From NCBI RefSeq assembly GCF_024305245.1, contig NZ_JAMWYX010000004.1, forward strand, positions 124,001 to 188,000: a stretch of 64,000 bases of DNA, given 5' to 3'. Of this stretch, positions 20,006 through 28,583 are shown piece by piece; position 1 is the stretch's first letter; every line of letters begins with the position of its first letter. The notes below the pieces were generated by a model. That model did not search any database, was not told the origin of the DNA, and saw nothing but the letters and a program-made list of their open reading frames with translations. Made by a program: the position numbers and the translations under genes. The stretch is from Erythrobacter sp. Its GTDB lineage: Bacteria; Pseudomonadota; Alphaproteobacteria; Sphingomonadales; Sphingomonadaceae.

Positions 20006-20416
20006 TCAGACTCGAGGAGGGGGGCTCACGATCTCGCGATCAACCGAAGGCAGGCGGTCAAAGCGTGCCGACAAATGCACGGCCAAAGGCTCCGGGCTCT
20101 CGATACCAATCGCGGCGCCCTCTACGTTGGAGCCGTGGTGGCAATGACCGTGAGCGCATACGCCGTGCTGCTCGACAGGGGGATCGGGATCGCCCTGATC
20201 ACTCTCGCCAGGTGCTTCTACCTGAAGGGAAGTGGTTGCAATTCCAGACCCGTCCGTAAATCCGGCTTCAGTCCCGCAGGTTGCGGCATCAGCGACCGTT
20301 GCCAGGACAAGCATCACCAGCGCCAGAAGTATGGCAAGAGGGCGCAGGGCAACAGGGCGGAGTGCAAGCGTCATGGCCGTGATTGCGCCAGTAACATTGG
20401 CAAATGGGTGGAGCAA
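20006..20416 (-). CDS. small exported His/Cys-rich protein, CzcI-like by position and composition
   Basis: Hydrophobic N-terminus then HGVCAHGHCHHGSNV; immediately upstream of czcC on the same strand. Confidence 0.6.
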   Translation of the reverse strand: MLHPFANVTGAITAMTLALRPVALRPLAILLALVMLVLATVADAATCGTEAGFTDGSGIATTSLQVEAPGESDQGDPDPPVEQHGVCAHGHCHHGSNVEGAAIGIESPEPLAVHLSARFDRLPSVDREIVSPPPRV

Positions 20417-20433
20417 GGCCGAAATATGTCGGT

Positions 20434-20451
20434 AATATATTAGGTTATATT
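20434..20451. promoter_or_regulatory. AT-rich perfect inverted repeat AATATA-TTAGGT-TATATT upstream of the czc operon (candidate operator)
   Basis: 6-bp perfect arms with 6-nt spacer, ~18 bp upstream of the CDS at 20416 (-), in otherwise GC-rich DNA. Confidence 0.4.
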
Positions 20452-20480
20452 GTCACACCGTAACTGAGCACGATCCGGCA

Positions 20481-21284
20481 TCATCTGTTAACTTGATCAG
20501 GCTGATCCATTTCAAGCTGAAGATCATCTGGCACCGGCATTGGCGCAAAAGCGCTCACATTCGATCGCCCGGTATTGCCAACCGGCAGCCGTCCCGTCAG
20601 CGCGCCAAGTGGTGCCAGAATGATTCTGAGAATCTGACCCAGCGCTTCGCCCCAATCACGTTGCCGGATCGCAAATCGCAGCATTGCACCATGACTGGCA
20701 AGATGCGGGCCCAAATGCGGCTGCGACATGATATGCACCCGCTCTAGATGGTGCCACGCACGATCATCGTCGCCCGCTTCTACCGCTGACCGGTATGCCG
20801 CCATTTCGGCCGCGATCACCCTCCGCGCCGCGAGGCTCTTGGCAAGCCCCCGCCAGCGCCGCTGCCGGTGCCAATAGAAGATCTGCGCAAAGGCCCAGAT
20901 GAAAGGGGTCAGAAATCCGGCTGAGACATCGACATCATCGCTGTAGTGCGTTCCCCCGTTTGGATCCGGGGTGACGGTGATCCAATGATCCCACTTGGAG
21001 ATGAGGGCACTGCGCCCGTTGTCACGCAGTCGTTTCGGCCATTCGGTGCCGTCAGCTTCGTGCAGAGACGTCACGATCCACTGTGTGCCCAACGGAATGA
21101 CGCCAAAAAGGCGGAGCTTTACCTGGTAGCGCCCACCCGGTCGAAACCTGTCGAACGACGTGCTGGATACCGGCTCGAAGCGCACGAGGGGCCACGCGAT
21201 ATGCTGCAACAGGCCCGCCGTCTGGACTTCTGCCCAGACAGTTTCCGGCTTGAGCGCGATATGTGTCGAACGGGAAACCTTCAT
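20481..21284 (-). CDS. SRPBCC-like domain fused to DUF3703-like C-terminal domain
   Basis: N-term MKVSRSTHIALKPETVWAEVQTAGLLQHIAWPLVRF (SRPBCC-like); C-term AGDDDRAWHHLERVHIMSQPHLGPHLASHGAMLRFAIRQRDWGEALGQILRIILAPLGALTGRLPVGNTGRSNVSAF (DUF3703-like). Confidence 0.7.
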   Translation of the reverse strand: MKVSRSTHIALKPETVWAEVQTAGLLQHIAWPLVRFEPVSSTSFDRFRPGGRYQVKLRLFGVIPLGTQWIVTSLHEADGTEWPKRLRDNGRSALISKWDHWITVTPDPNGGTHYSDDVDVSAGFLTPFIWAFAQIFYWHRQRRWRGLAKSLAARRVIAAEMAAYRSAVEAGDDDRAWHHLERVHIMSQPHLGPHLASHGAMLRFAIRQRDWGEALGQILRIILAPLGALTGRLPVGNTGRSNVSAFAPMPVPDDLQLEMDQPDQVNR

Positions 21285-21910
21285 GCCGCAACGCTCCCCA
21301 ACTCACGTCGTGCCTGCCGGACAATCTGAATGCCGCCGCTGATCCCAAGCAGCGCCAGGATCGCTGCAACAATAAGGTCGGGCCAGGCCGTCCCGGTGCC
21401 GAACACGCCAAGTGCAGCCGCCATCACGGCGATATTGCCGATCGCGTCATTGCGCGAGCAGATCCAGACCGAACGCATGTTCGCGTCTCCGGTGCGGAAG
21501 CGATAGAGCATGATGGCGACACCGGTGTTGGCTGCGAGCGCGAGCGCACCGATGATCCCCATTAATTCAGGCTCGGGTGCAGCGCCGCCAAGCGCCGCCA
21601 GAACAGCCGTGATCATCACCCAGCCACCCAGACCGATGAGGGTAAGACCCTTGGCCAGCGCGGCCCGGGCCCGCCATGCCAGCGCCATGCCGGCGACCAG
21701 CAGACTGATCGCATAATTGGCAGCATCGCCCAGAAAATCGAGTGCATCAGCCTGCAATGCACGGCTGTCAGCAGCGGCCCCTGCTGCCATTTCCACCGCG
21801 AACATGCCGGCGTTGACGCCGAGCGCGATCCACAAAGCCCTGCGCCAGCGCGGGTCATTCAGCGTTGCCGTCGTTCCGCACGCGAACTTGCAGCAATCAT
21901 CAGCCATCAT
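21281..21910 (-). CDS. cation (CDF-type) transporter with Cys-containing N-terminus
   Basis: MMADDCCKFACGTT...; GVNAGMFAVEMAAGAAADSRALQADALDFLGDAANYAISL; RSVWICSRNDAIGNIAVMAAA. Confidence 0.85.
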   Translation of the reverse strand: MMADDCCKFACGTTATLNDPRWRRALWIALGVNAGMFAVEMAAGAAADSRALQADALDFLGDAANYAISLLVAGMALAWRARAALAKGLTLIGLGGWVMITAVLAALGGAAPEPELMGIIGALALAANTGVAIMLYRFRTGDANMRSVWICSRNDAIGNIAVMAAALGVFGTGTAWPDLIVAAILALLGISGGIQIVRQARRELGSVAA

Positions 21911-21943
21911 CTTACCTTCTCGACAATCTGCGAGTCGGCACTC

Positions 21944-21974
21944 TATCTACGCCCTGTAGCAACTACAGGGTCAA
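21944..21974 (-). promoter_or_regulatory. MerR-type promoter/operator for the CDF/SRPBCC-DUF3703 transcript
   Basis: Minus strand TTGACC-19 bp-TAGATA; spacer region contains perfect palindrome CCCTGTAG-TTG-CTACAGGG (21952-21970), divergent from merR. Confidence 0.8.
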
Positions 21975-21990
21975 GCCCGAAGGAGTGACA

Positions 21991-22386
21991 ATGAAAATTG
22001 GCGAGCTCGCGAGCGCCACGGCGACCAAGGTCGAGACCGTGCGCTACTATGAAAAAATCGGGCTGCTGCCTCCGCCCGCTCGGACAAGCGCGAATTACCG
22101 TGCCTTTGGCAATGATCACTTGGCACGCCTGTCGTTCATCCGCCGCGCCCGCGATCTCGGTTTTACGCTCGAAGCGGTGCGCGAACTGCTGGCTCTGTCG
22201 GATGACAAGGCCCAATCCTGCGAAGCAGTTGACGGTATCGCGCGCGTTCACCTCACCGAGATTGACCGCAAAATCGCCGATCTGAGCGCTCTGCGCGGCG
22301 AACTCGACCGGGTGATCGGATCCTGCCGTCACGGAACAGTCGCCGACTGCAAGATCATCGAGACGCTCGGGCCGCGTGCTTGTTAG
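21991..22386 (+). CDS. MerR family transcriptional regulator, heavy-metal responsive
   Basis: MKIGELASATATKVETVRYYEKIGLLPPPARTSANYRAFG; C-terminal SCRHGTVADCKIIETLGPRAC metal-binding-like Cys. Confidence 0.93.
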   Translation: MKIGELASATATKVETVRYYEKIGLLPPPARTSANYRAFGNDHLARLSFIRRARDLGFTLEAVRELLALSDDKAQSCEAVDGIARVHLTEIDRKIADLSALRGELDRVIGSCRHGTVADCKIIETLGPRAC

Positions 22387-22468
22387 TGGGACATCATCTG
22401 CGAGCGGCAGCTCAGGGGTCGAAAGCCGAACGGCAGGCTTAGTCGCAAATCGCCTCGAAGCGGACGGG

Positions 22469-22623
22469 CGGTTGGCGCAAAAAAGGCCCCTGCCGCGAGG
22501 CAGGGGCATGAAGTCTGGGGCTCAATGCCCCTCGGGTCGCAGCCCCTGTTTACCGCAACAGCCGAGAAATTCTCGTGACAATCGCTGTTAGGTCGCGTCG
22601 CTGCGGGCTTTTTGCGCCAACCG
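22469..22623 (-). ncRNA. candidate structured RNA or small mobile-like element bounded by 15-bp perfect inverted repeats
   Basis: CGGTTGGCGCAAAAA (22469-22483) / TTTTTGCGCCAACCG (22609-22623); several internal hairpins; minus-strand terminator at the end. Confidence 0.35.
22479..22508 (-). terminator. rho-independent terminator on minus strand
   Basis: Minus strand GCCCCTGCC-TCGC-GGCAGGGGC followed by CTTTTTT. Confidence 0.7.
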
Positions 22624-22686
22624 GGAAGGGGGATATGTCGGCGGCGCATCTTGCCCCGGCGCGCGGCATCGGGAATCCCTTGGCTC

Positions 22687-23241
22687 ATGGCGATTCTCTC
22701 CGACAAATGGATCCGCGCCCAGGCGCAGGCGCATGGCATGATCGAACCTTTCGTCGAGGCCCAGCGGCGCGACGGGGTGATTTCCTACGGCCTGTCCTCC
22801 TACGGCTATGATGCGCGCGTGGCGGACGAGTTCAAGATCTTCACCAATGTCGATAGCGCGGTGGTCGATCCCAAGGATTTTGCCGCCAACAGCTTCGTCG
22901 ATCGCAAGACCGAATGCTGTGTGATCCCGCCCAATTCCTTCGCGCTGGCCCGCACGGTCGAATATTTCCGGGTGCCCGAAGATGTGCTGGTGATCTGCCT
23001 CGGCAAATCGACCTATGCGCGCTGCGGGATTATCGTGAACGTGACGCCGCTGGAGCCGGGCTGGGAAGGGCACGTGACGCTGGAATTTTCTAACACCACG
23101 CCGCTGCCAGCGAAAATCTACGCCAACGAAGGCGCGTGCCAGTTCCTGTTCCTGAAGGGCAACGAACGCTGCGAGGTCAGTTACAAGGACCGCGCGGGCA
23201 AATATATGGGCCAGCGCGGTGTGACGCTGCCGAAGCTTTGA
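22687..23241 (+). CDS. dcd: dCTP deaminase
   Basis: [22 protein letters not shown]...[71 protein letters not shown]. Confidence 0.96.
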   Translation: MAILSDKWIRAQAQAHGMIEPFVEAQRRDGVISYGLSSYGYDARVADEFKIFTNVDSAVVDPKDFAANSFVDRKTECCVIPPNSFALARTVEYFRVPEDVLVICLGKSTYARCGIIVNVTPLEPGWEGHVTLEFSNTTPLPAKIYANEGACQFLFLKGNERCEVSYKDRAGKYMGQRGVTLPKL

Positions 23242-23248
23242 CCCTTAT

Positions 23249-23338
23249 TCCGTTCGGGCTTAGCTTGTCGAAGCCCTGCTTTTCCTGTTGAAGGGTCGCA
23301 AAGAAGAGCAGCCCTTCGACAAGCTCAGGGCGAACGGA
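23249..23338. repeat. dispersed REP-like inverted repeat pair (CCGTTCGGGCTTAGCTTGTCGAAGCCCTGC ... GCAGCCCTTCGACAAGCTCAGGGCGAACGG)
   Basis: Long imperfect inverted arms in an intergenic gap; sequence of the widespread 'CCTTCGACAAGCTCAGGGCGAACGG' type. Confidence 0.75.
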
Positions 23339-23349
23339 GAAGAGATCAC

Positions 23350-24525
23350 ATGAGCACCCGCGAATTCGACATCATCATCTTCGGCGCGACCGGTTACACC
23401 GGACGCCTCGTCGCCGAGTATCTCGCCAACCATTACGGCAGCCGCGATGACGGCCCCAAGTGGGCGATGGCGGGCCGCAGCCTCGCCAAGCTTGAGGAAG
23501 TCCGCGACCTGATCGCCGCCCCTGCCACCACCCCGCTGGTGGTCGCGGATGCCGATGACAGCGCCGATCTGGAAGCGATGTGCCTGCGCACCAAGGTAGT
23601 GCTGACCACCGTCGGCCCGTACCAGCTTTACGGCGACAAGCTGCTGGCCGCCTGCGTGAAGACCGGCACCGATTATGCCGATCTGTGCGGGGAGCCTGCA
23701 TGGATGGCCGAAAAAATTGCCGAACATCACAACGCGGCTGCCGCCAGCGGCGCGCGCATCTGCTTTTCCAGCGGGTTCGATTCGATCCCGTTCGATCTTG
23801 GCGTGATGATGACGCAGAAGGCCTGCGTCGAACGGTTCGGCAAGCCGGCCCCGCGCATCCGTGGCCGCGTGCGGGCGATGCAGGGCACGTTCTCGGGCGG
23901 CACCGCAGCCAGCCTCGGCGCAACGATGAAGGCGGCGGCGAAAAGCCCGTCGCTCATCAACGTGCTGCGCAACCCCTTTGCGCTCACCCCCGGTTTCGAA
24001 GGGCCGGATCAGCCCTCGGGCATGATCCCCAGCCATGAAGAAGACCTCGGCAAGTGGTCCGCGCCGTTCGTGATGGCGCCGATCAATACCAAGAACGTGC
24101 ACCGCACCAACTTCCTGCTCGGCCACCCTTACGGCACCGACTTCCGATATGACGAGATGATGCTGACCAGCCCCGGCGATGCGGGCAAGGCGGCGGCCAA
24201 TGCAGCGCTGGAATTCATGAAGAACCCGTTCGGCAACAAGCCGCCCAAGCCGGGTGAGGGGCCGACCAAGGACGAGCGCGAGAACGGGTTCTACGATGTC
24301 GTGTTCGTCGCCGACATGCCCGATGGCGGCCGGCTGCAATTCGGGGTCAAGGGCCGGTATGATCCGGGCTATGGCTCGACCTGCCGGATGCTGAGCGAGA
24401 CCGGCATCGGGTTGCTTTCGTGCGACAAGCTTGGCGGCATCGGCACGCCGGGCAGCTTCCTCGGCGAAAAACTGGTCAAGCGGCTGGAGGAGCACGCCGA
24501 ACTGACGTTTGCGGTCGAAGCGTAA
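23350..24525 (+). CDS. saccharopine dehydrogenase NADP-binding family protein (trans-acting enoyl reductase-like)
   Basis: REFDIIIFGATGYTGRLVAEYLANHYG; LTTVGPYQLYGDKLLAACVKTGTDYADLCGEPAWM. Confidence 0.9.
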   Translation: MSTREFDIIIFGATGYTGRLVAEYLANHYGSRDDGPKWAMAGRSLAKLEEVRDLIAAPATTPLVVADADDSADLEAMCLRTKVVLTTVGPYQLYGDKLLAACVKTGTDYADLCGEPAWMAEKIAEHHNAAAASGARICFSSGFDSIPFDLGVMMTQKACVERFGKPAPRIRGRVRAMQGTFSGGTAASLGATMKAAAKSPSLINVLRNPFALTPGFEGPDQPSGMIPSHEEDLGKWSAPFVMAPINTKNVHRTNFLLGHPYGTDFRYDEMMLTSPGDAGKAAANAALEFMKNPFGNKPPKPGEGPTKDERENGFYDVVFVADMPDGGRLQFGVKGRYDPGYGSTCRMLSETGIGLLSCDKLGGIGTPGSFLGEKLVKRLEEHAELTFAVEA

Positions 24526-24529
24526 GCCG

Positions 24530-24573
24530 CGCGCCCGCCCGCTGCGCGATGGAACACGCGGCGGGCGGGCGCG
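24530..24573. terminator. strong GC hairpin after the saccharopine dehydrogenase-like gene
   Basis: CGCGCCCGCCCGC / GCGGGCGGGCGCG 13-bp perfect arms, no U-tract. Confidence 0.45.
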
Positions 24574-24614
24574 TTGGTCAGGGAAAGGGGCATTGTCGTG
24601 ACGAAAGGCGTCCC

Positions 24615-24869
24615 ATGCCCGTTTTTTCCCTGTCCCTCACCCAGCTTCAGGTGCTGCTGCCGCTGCTGAGCGCGCTTTCGCTGCTGTCGGCGGCGTGGCT
24701 AGTGCTGCATGCGCGCGACGTGGTGCTGTTGCTGCGGCAGGCGTTCCCGCTCGAGCCGGGGCAGGGACGCAGACTGGCGAGCTTCAAGGCGGTGAGCGCG
24801 GTGCTGACGCTGTTCGGCTTCAGCCTTGCGGGCGAAATGTTGATTATCGCTCAGGTGGCGCTGGGGTAG
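24615..24869 (+). CDS. small membrane protein of unknown function
   Basis: MPVFSLSLTQLQVLLPLLSALSLLSAAWLVLHARDVVLLLRQAF...; two hydrophobic segments. Confidence 0.6.
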   Translation: MPVFSLSLTQLQVLLPLLSALSLLSAAWLVLHARDVVLLLRQAFPLEPGQGRRLASFKAVSAVLTLFGFSLAGEMLIIAQVALG

Positions 24870-24877
24870 CAGCGCAT

Positions 24878-24909
24878 GAAAAAGGGGCAGCCGGTTGCCC
24901 GACTGCCCC
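24878..24909 (-). terminator. rho-independent terminator of the TonB receptor gene
   Basis: Minus strand GGGGCAG-TCGGGCAACCGG-CTGCCCC followed by TTTTTC. Confidence 0.8.
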
Positions 24910-24939
24910 TCGTTCTGACCCGCTCCGGAGCAAGGTGCT

Positions 24940-27135
24940 TCAGAAGCTCATCCGCACGCTGGCGCGGAAGTTGCGGCCCACCAGCGGCACGAAATCCTTG
25001 GTGAAGCTGGCATGGCGGCGGCCGTTGACATCGAAGATGTTGTCGGCGGCGATCTGCACCGTGACGTTCTGATTGTTCGCCAGCGGGCGCCAGGCGACCA
25101 GCGCATTGACCAGAGTAAAGCCGTCTGTCGCGGTTTCGAAGGCGGTGACGCGGTCCTGATCGTCGAACCACTGCACCTCGCCGCGCAGGTCGAACGCATC
25201 GGTCTGCGCTTCCAGTGCGCCGAGCAGGCTCAGCGGCGGAATGCGCGGGACGGCGGTGCCATCGGCCAGTTCCGCCTCGACATAGGAGGCGCGCAGGTCC
25301 GTCAGCAGGCGGAAGGCTCCGGTGTCGATGATCGGATAGGACAGATCCGCTTCGATCCCGACGAAATCGGCATCCTGCTGAAGGTACTGGAACACCGGCA
25401 GTTCATCCTCTTCCTCGCCGGTTTCGTTGAGGAAGATGTAGTTGCCGAACCACTGACGGAACCCAGTAAGACTGAATGTACCCGCGCCGATGCTTCCCCG
25501 CGCATAGGCTTCCAGCCCCCACGCGGTTTCGGTGTCGAGGTCGGCATCGCCGATCTCGAACGCCTGCGTGGCGATGTGCGGGCCGTTGGAGAACAGCTCC
25601 TCGGCGCTCGGCGCACGCTCGGCGCGTGACCCGTTGATGCCGATGCGGATGCCCTCGAAGCCTTCGTAAACCAGGCCGAGCGCGCCCGAGAAGGTGTCGT
25701 AATCGCGTTCGATCCCGATGGTCTGGGCTTCGACATTGGTGAATTCGGCGCGGGCTGCGGCTTCGATCTGGATCGGGCCGGTGCCGAATTCCTGCAGCGT
25801 GAACACCGCCAACTGCTCGGTCAGGTTCGGCGGCACGTAAGCTTCCGCGCCTTCTGCGAAGAAATCGCGATGGGTGTATTGCAGGCCGATCGATCCGCGC
25901 AGGGCACCTTGAGTGCTCTGCACCAGTTCGGCGCGCGCTTCGATGCTGGCGCTGTCGAACACCGTGCCGACTTCGGCACCTTCGAATTCGGTGTGGGTGT
26001 AATCGGAATAGCCGACCCGCAGCTTCAGCCGTTCGAACGCGCCTTCGCCTAGATAGACGTCGCCCTTGAAGTCGGCCCGGAACTGTTCGAGCCCGATGGT
26101 GATGATTTCCTCACCTTCTTCCTCCGCGCCCTCTTCCTCTTCGCCTTCCTCGCCGTGGTGGTGGCCTGCGCCGGGTCGAGTGGGAACGCCATAGCTGGAA
26201 TCGTAATAGCCAAGCGATGCGCCGAAGGTGCTTTCGCCGAGGATCAGGCCGAACCCGGCATTGACAGTCCAGCTTTCGGCGCCGGTGTTGGGCACGGTGC
26301 CGCGCTGGTTGGCGGCTTCACGCAGTTCTTCGGCTTCCTCGAATTCGCCTTCTTCCTCCTCTTCGGCGGCATCCGCGAGCAAGTCGGCGCGCAACGCGTC
26401 GGCCACCTGAAATCCGCCGATGTCGATGTCGCCGCTCTCGCGCCATGACCCATCGACATGCAGCACGAGGTTGGACCCGACGCCGACATCGAGCGACGCC
26501 GCGCCGGTGCGCATATTGGTGGCGCTGTCGACCCCGCCGAAGGCATCGAGGTGGAACGCCTCGTCAGGCATCCGGGTGGGAATGCGCTTGTCGATCACGT
26601 TGACCGCGCCGCCGATCGCTTGGCTGCCATACAGCAGCACGGCGGGGCCGCGCAGCACCTCGATCCGCTCGACTGTGATCGGATCGATGGTGGTCGCATG
26701 ATCGACCGAGGTATTCGAAACGTCCGCGGTGCCGACCCCGTCGATCAGCACGCGCACGCGCTCACCTTGCTGGCCGCGCAGCACCGGGCGCGACGCGCCG
26801 GGCGCGAAGCTGGTGGAGGACACGCCGGGAATCTTGGTCAGCAGGTCGCCGATCTGTCCGGCCACCATGTCGCGCTGGATGTCGCGCGCTTCAAGCACGG
26901 TCGTGCCGGCAAGAACGTCAAGCTCGCGCAGGCCCGAGGCGCTGACAATGATGTTGCCCGGCCCTTCGCCTTGCCGGTTATGGACATCATCGTCGACCTG
27001 CGGTTCGCCGCTGGCAGGCTGATCCTGCGCTTCGGCAGCCTCATCAGCGAGGGCAGGGCTGCTGGTGATGGAGATGGCCAGCACGGCGGCGAGGGCGAAG
27101 TGCGAGGGCGCGAGACGAGTCTTGCGAGTGGTCAT
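24940..27135 (-). CDS. TonB-dependent receptor, ZnuD-like (putative zinc uptake)
   Basis: Plug domain (VLEARDIQRDMVAGQIGDLLTKIPGVSSTSFAPGASRPVLRGQQGERVRVLIDGVGTADVSNTSVDHA); acidic/His loop RPGAGHHHGEEGEEEEGAEEEGEE; C-terminal NFRASVRMSF. Confidence 0.88.
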   Translation of the reverse strand: MTTRKTRLAPSHFALAAVLAISITSSPALADEAAEAQDQPASGEPQVDDDVHNRQGEGPGNIIVSASGLRELDVLAGTTVLEARDIQRDMVAGQIGDLLTKIPGVSSTSFAPGASRPVLRGQQGERVRVLIDGVGTADVSNTSVDHATTIDPITVERIEVLRGPAVLLYGSQAIGGAVNVIDKRIPTRMPDEAFHLDAFGGVDSATNMRTGAASLDVGVGSNLVLHVDGSWRESGDIDIGGFQVADALRADLLADAAEEEEEGEFEEAEELREAANQRGTVPNTGAESWTVNAGFGLILGESTFGASLGYYDSSYGVPTRPGAGHHHGEEGEEEEGAEEEGEEIITIGLEQFRADFKGDVYLGEGAFERLKLRVGYSDYTHTEFEGAEVGTVFDSASIEARAELVQSTQGALRGSIGLQYTHRDFFAEGAEAYVPPNLTEQLAVFTLQEFGTGPIQIEAAARAEFTNVEAQTIGIERDYDTFSGALGLVYEGFEGIRIGINGSRAERAPSAEELFSNGPHIATQAFEIGDADLDTETAWGLEAYARGSIGAGTFSLTGFRQWFGNYIFLNETGEEEDELPVFQYLQQDADFVGIEADLSYPIIDTGAFRLLTDLRASYVEAELADGTAVPRIPPLSLLGALEAQTDAFDLRGEVQWFDDQDRVTAFETATDGFTLVNALVAWRPLANNQNVTVQIAADNIFDVNGRRHASFTKDFVPLVGRNFRASVRMSF

Positions 27136-27413
27136 GGAGTTTCCCGGTCTTTGTATGAGATAACGTATCATGCAATTATCAGTGTCGACGGCGGATGCAA
27201 GCGGAAAACCGCCGTCCGACCGGTCGCAGCCGATCAGGTGCGGCATTTATGCGACAACGGCTCGCGCCCGCTTGCCCCTGCAGCAATTGGACCGGTGTCA
27301 TCGGCTTCAGAGGCGGCGACCACTCATCACTGACATTGGTGTCTTGGGATAAGGCCAACCTGTGCAGGCCCGGACATCCTGACGGTTCGCCCCGTCCCTC
27401 TGGAGGAATCTGC

Positions 27414-27596
27414 ATGCCCGCCAAATCGAAAGCCCAGCAAAAGGCCGCCGGAGCCGCTCTCGCCGCCAAGCGCGGCGATCAGCCCAAGAACAGCCTGAAG
27501 GGCGCCTCCAAAGACATGGAAAGCTCGATGTCGGAAGACGAGCTGGAAGAGCTTGCCAGCACCGACCGCAAATCCCTGCCCGAACGCAAGAACTGA
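27414..27596 (+). CDS. DUF3008 family small protein
   Basis: MPAKSKAQQKAAGAALAAKRGDQPKNSLKGASKDMESSMSEDELEELASTDRKSLPERKN. Confidence 0.8.
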   Translation: MPAKSKAQQKAAGAALAAKRGDQPKNSLKGASKDMESSMSEDELEELASTDRKSLPERKN

Positions 27597-27660
27597 GCGG
27601 CCGCCAATGTTGCCCATAACCAGCACCGCCTTAGGCTTTGCGGATTCGAGGAGGAACCCC

Positions 27661-28113
27661 GTGGCCCACGAAGATCATGAAGTCTCGCTGCTCAATTCGC
27701 TGATCGAAACCACGATGGACAGTGTCGAGGGGTATCGCGAATCCGCCGACAAGGCTGCGAATCACGAACTCAAGGGCCAGCTTGCCGAGCGGGCGATGGA
27801 GCGCCTGCAAGTGGTGGCGATGCTGCGTGATCAGGTGCTGGTGCTGGGCGGCGAGCCGCGCGAAACAGGCGGTATCCTTGGCGGGGCCCACCGGATGTTC
27901 GTCAATCTCAAATCGGTCGTCGCCGCTCGCGACGAAGACGCGCTGCTCGAAGAAATCCGGCGCGGAGAGACGTATCTGATCAACCGTTTCGATGAGGCGC
28001 TGGCAGATCGCAACGCATCGCCCGACACGCGTGAGGTGATCGCAGCGGGGCATGGCCGGATCTCCGCCGGATACGGCAAGATGCTGGCGCTGGTATCGCA
28101 GCGGATATCCTAG
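27661..28113 (+). CDS. PA2169/DUF2383-like four-helix-bundle protein
   Basis: SLLNSLIETTMDSVEGYRESADKAANHELKGQLAERAMERLQVVAMLRDQVLVLGGEP; GTG start. Confidence 0.75.
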   Translation: MAHEDHEVSLLNSLIETTMDSVEGYRESADKAANHELKGQLAERAMERLQVVAMLRDQVLVLGGEPRETGGILGGAHRMFVNLKSVVAARDEDALLEEIRRGETYLINRFDEALADRNASPDTREVIAAGHGRISAGYGKMLALVSQRIS

Positions 28114-28118
28114 AGCGC

Positions 28119-28583
28119 TCACCTGCCCGGAGGAGGTTCGCTTTGCTGCAGCTGCTGCTGCCGCTCTGCGCCGCTACCGGGTGAATAGCCGGGCGTTTCC
28201 GGAATCAGCAGCCAGATCGCCGCTGCGAGCGCCGCCGAAAGCAGCGTCAGCAACCATGACAATATCCGGATGCGAACCGGTGTGAGCGTGCTGACCTCAT
28301 GCGTGTCGAGGCGACCCAGAATCCGCCGCGCGCGCTGCTCCGCCGACAGGAAGATATAGGCCGCCACGATCAGGAACGCAGTGGCAATCGCCTTGGGCAC
28401 CCACACCGGATCGATCGAGCCGAACAGCGCGTTGAAGCCCAGCCCGATCCCGATCGCCGCCATCCCGGTGCGCACCCAACCGGCGAAGCTGCGTTCATGC
28501 GCAAGGATGGTACGATCTTCGGCAAGATCGGTGCGATCCTCGGCCAGATCTTCGCGATCTTCGGACCCATTGTCTCTCTCCAT
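28119..28583 (-). CDS. DUF202 family (YidH-like) membrane protein with N-terminal EDR-LA heptad repeats
   Basis: EDREDLAEDRTDLAEDRTILAHERSFAGWVRTGMAAIGIGLGF. Confidence 0.85.
   Translation of the reverse strand: MERDNGSEDREDLAEDRTDLAEDRTILAHERSFAGWVRTGMAAIGIGLGFNALFGSIDPVWVPKAIATAFLIVAAYIFLSAEQRARRILGRLDTHEVSTLTPVRIRILSWLLTLLSAALAAAIWLLIPETPGYSPGSGAERQQQLQQSEPPPGR

Noticed and set aside
22469-22623. Assignment of the structured element to 6S RNA or tmRNA
   Set aside because: Size and closing stem are suggestive, but no conserved 6S bubble, genomic context or tmRNA tag could be recognised; kept only as an unassigned candidate.
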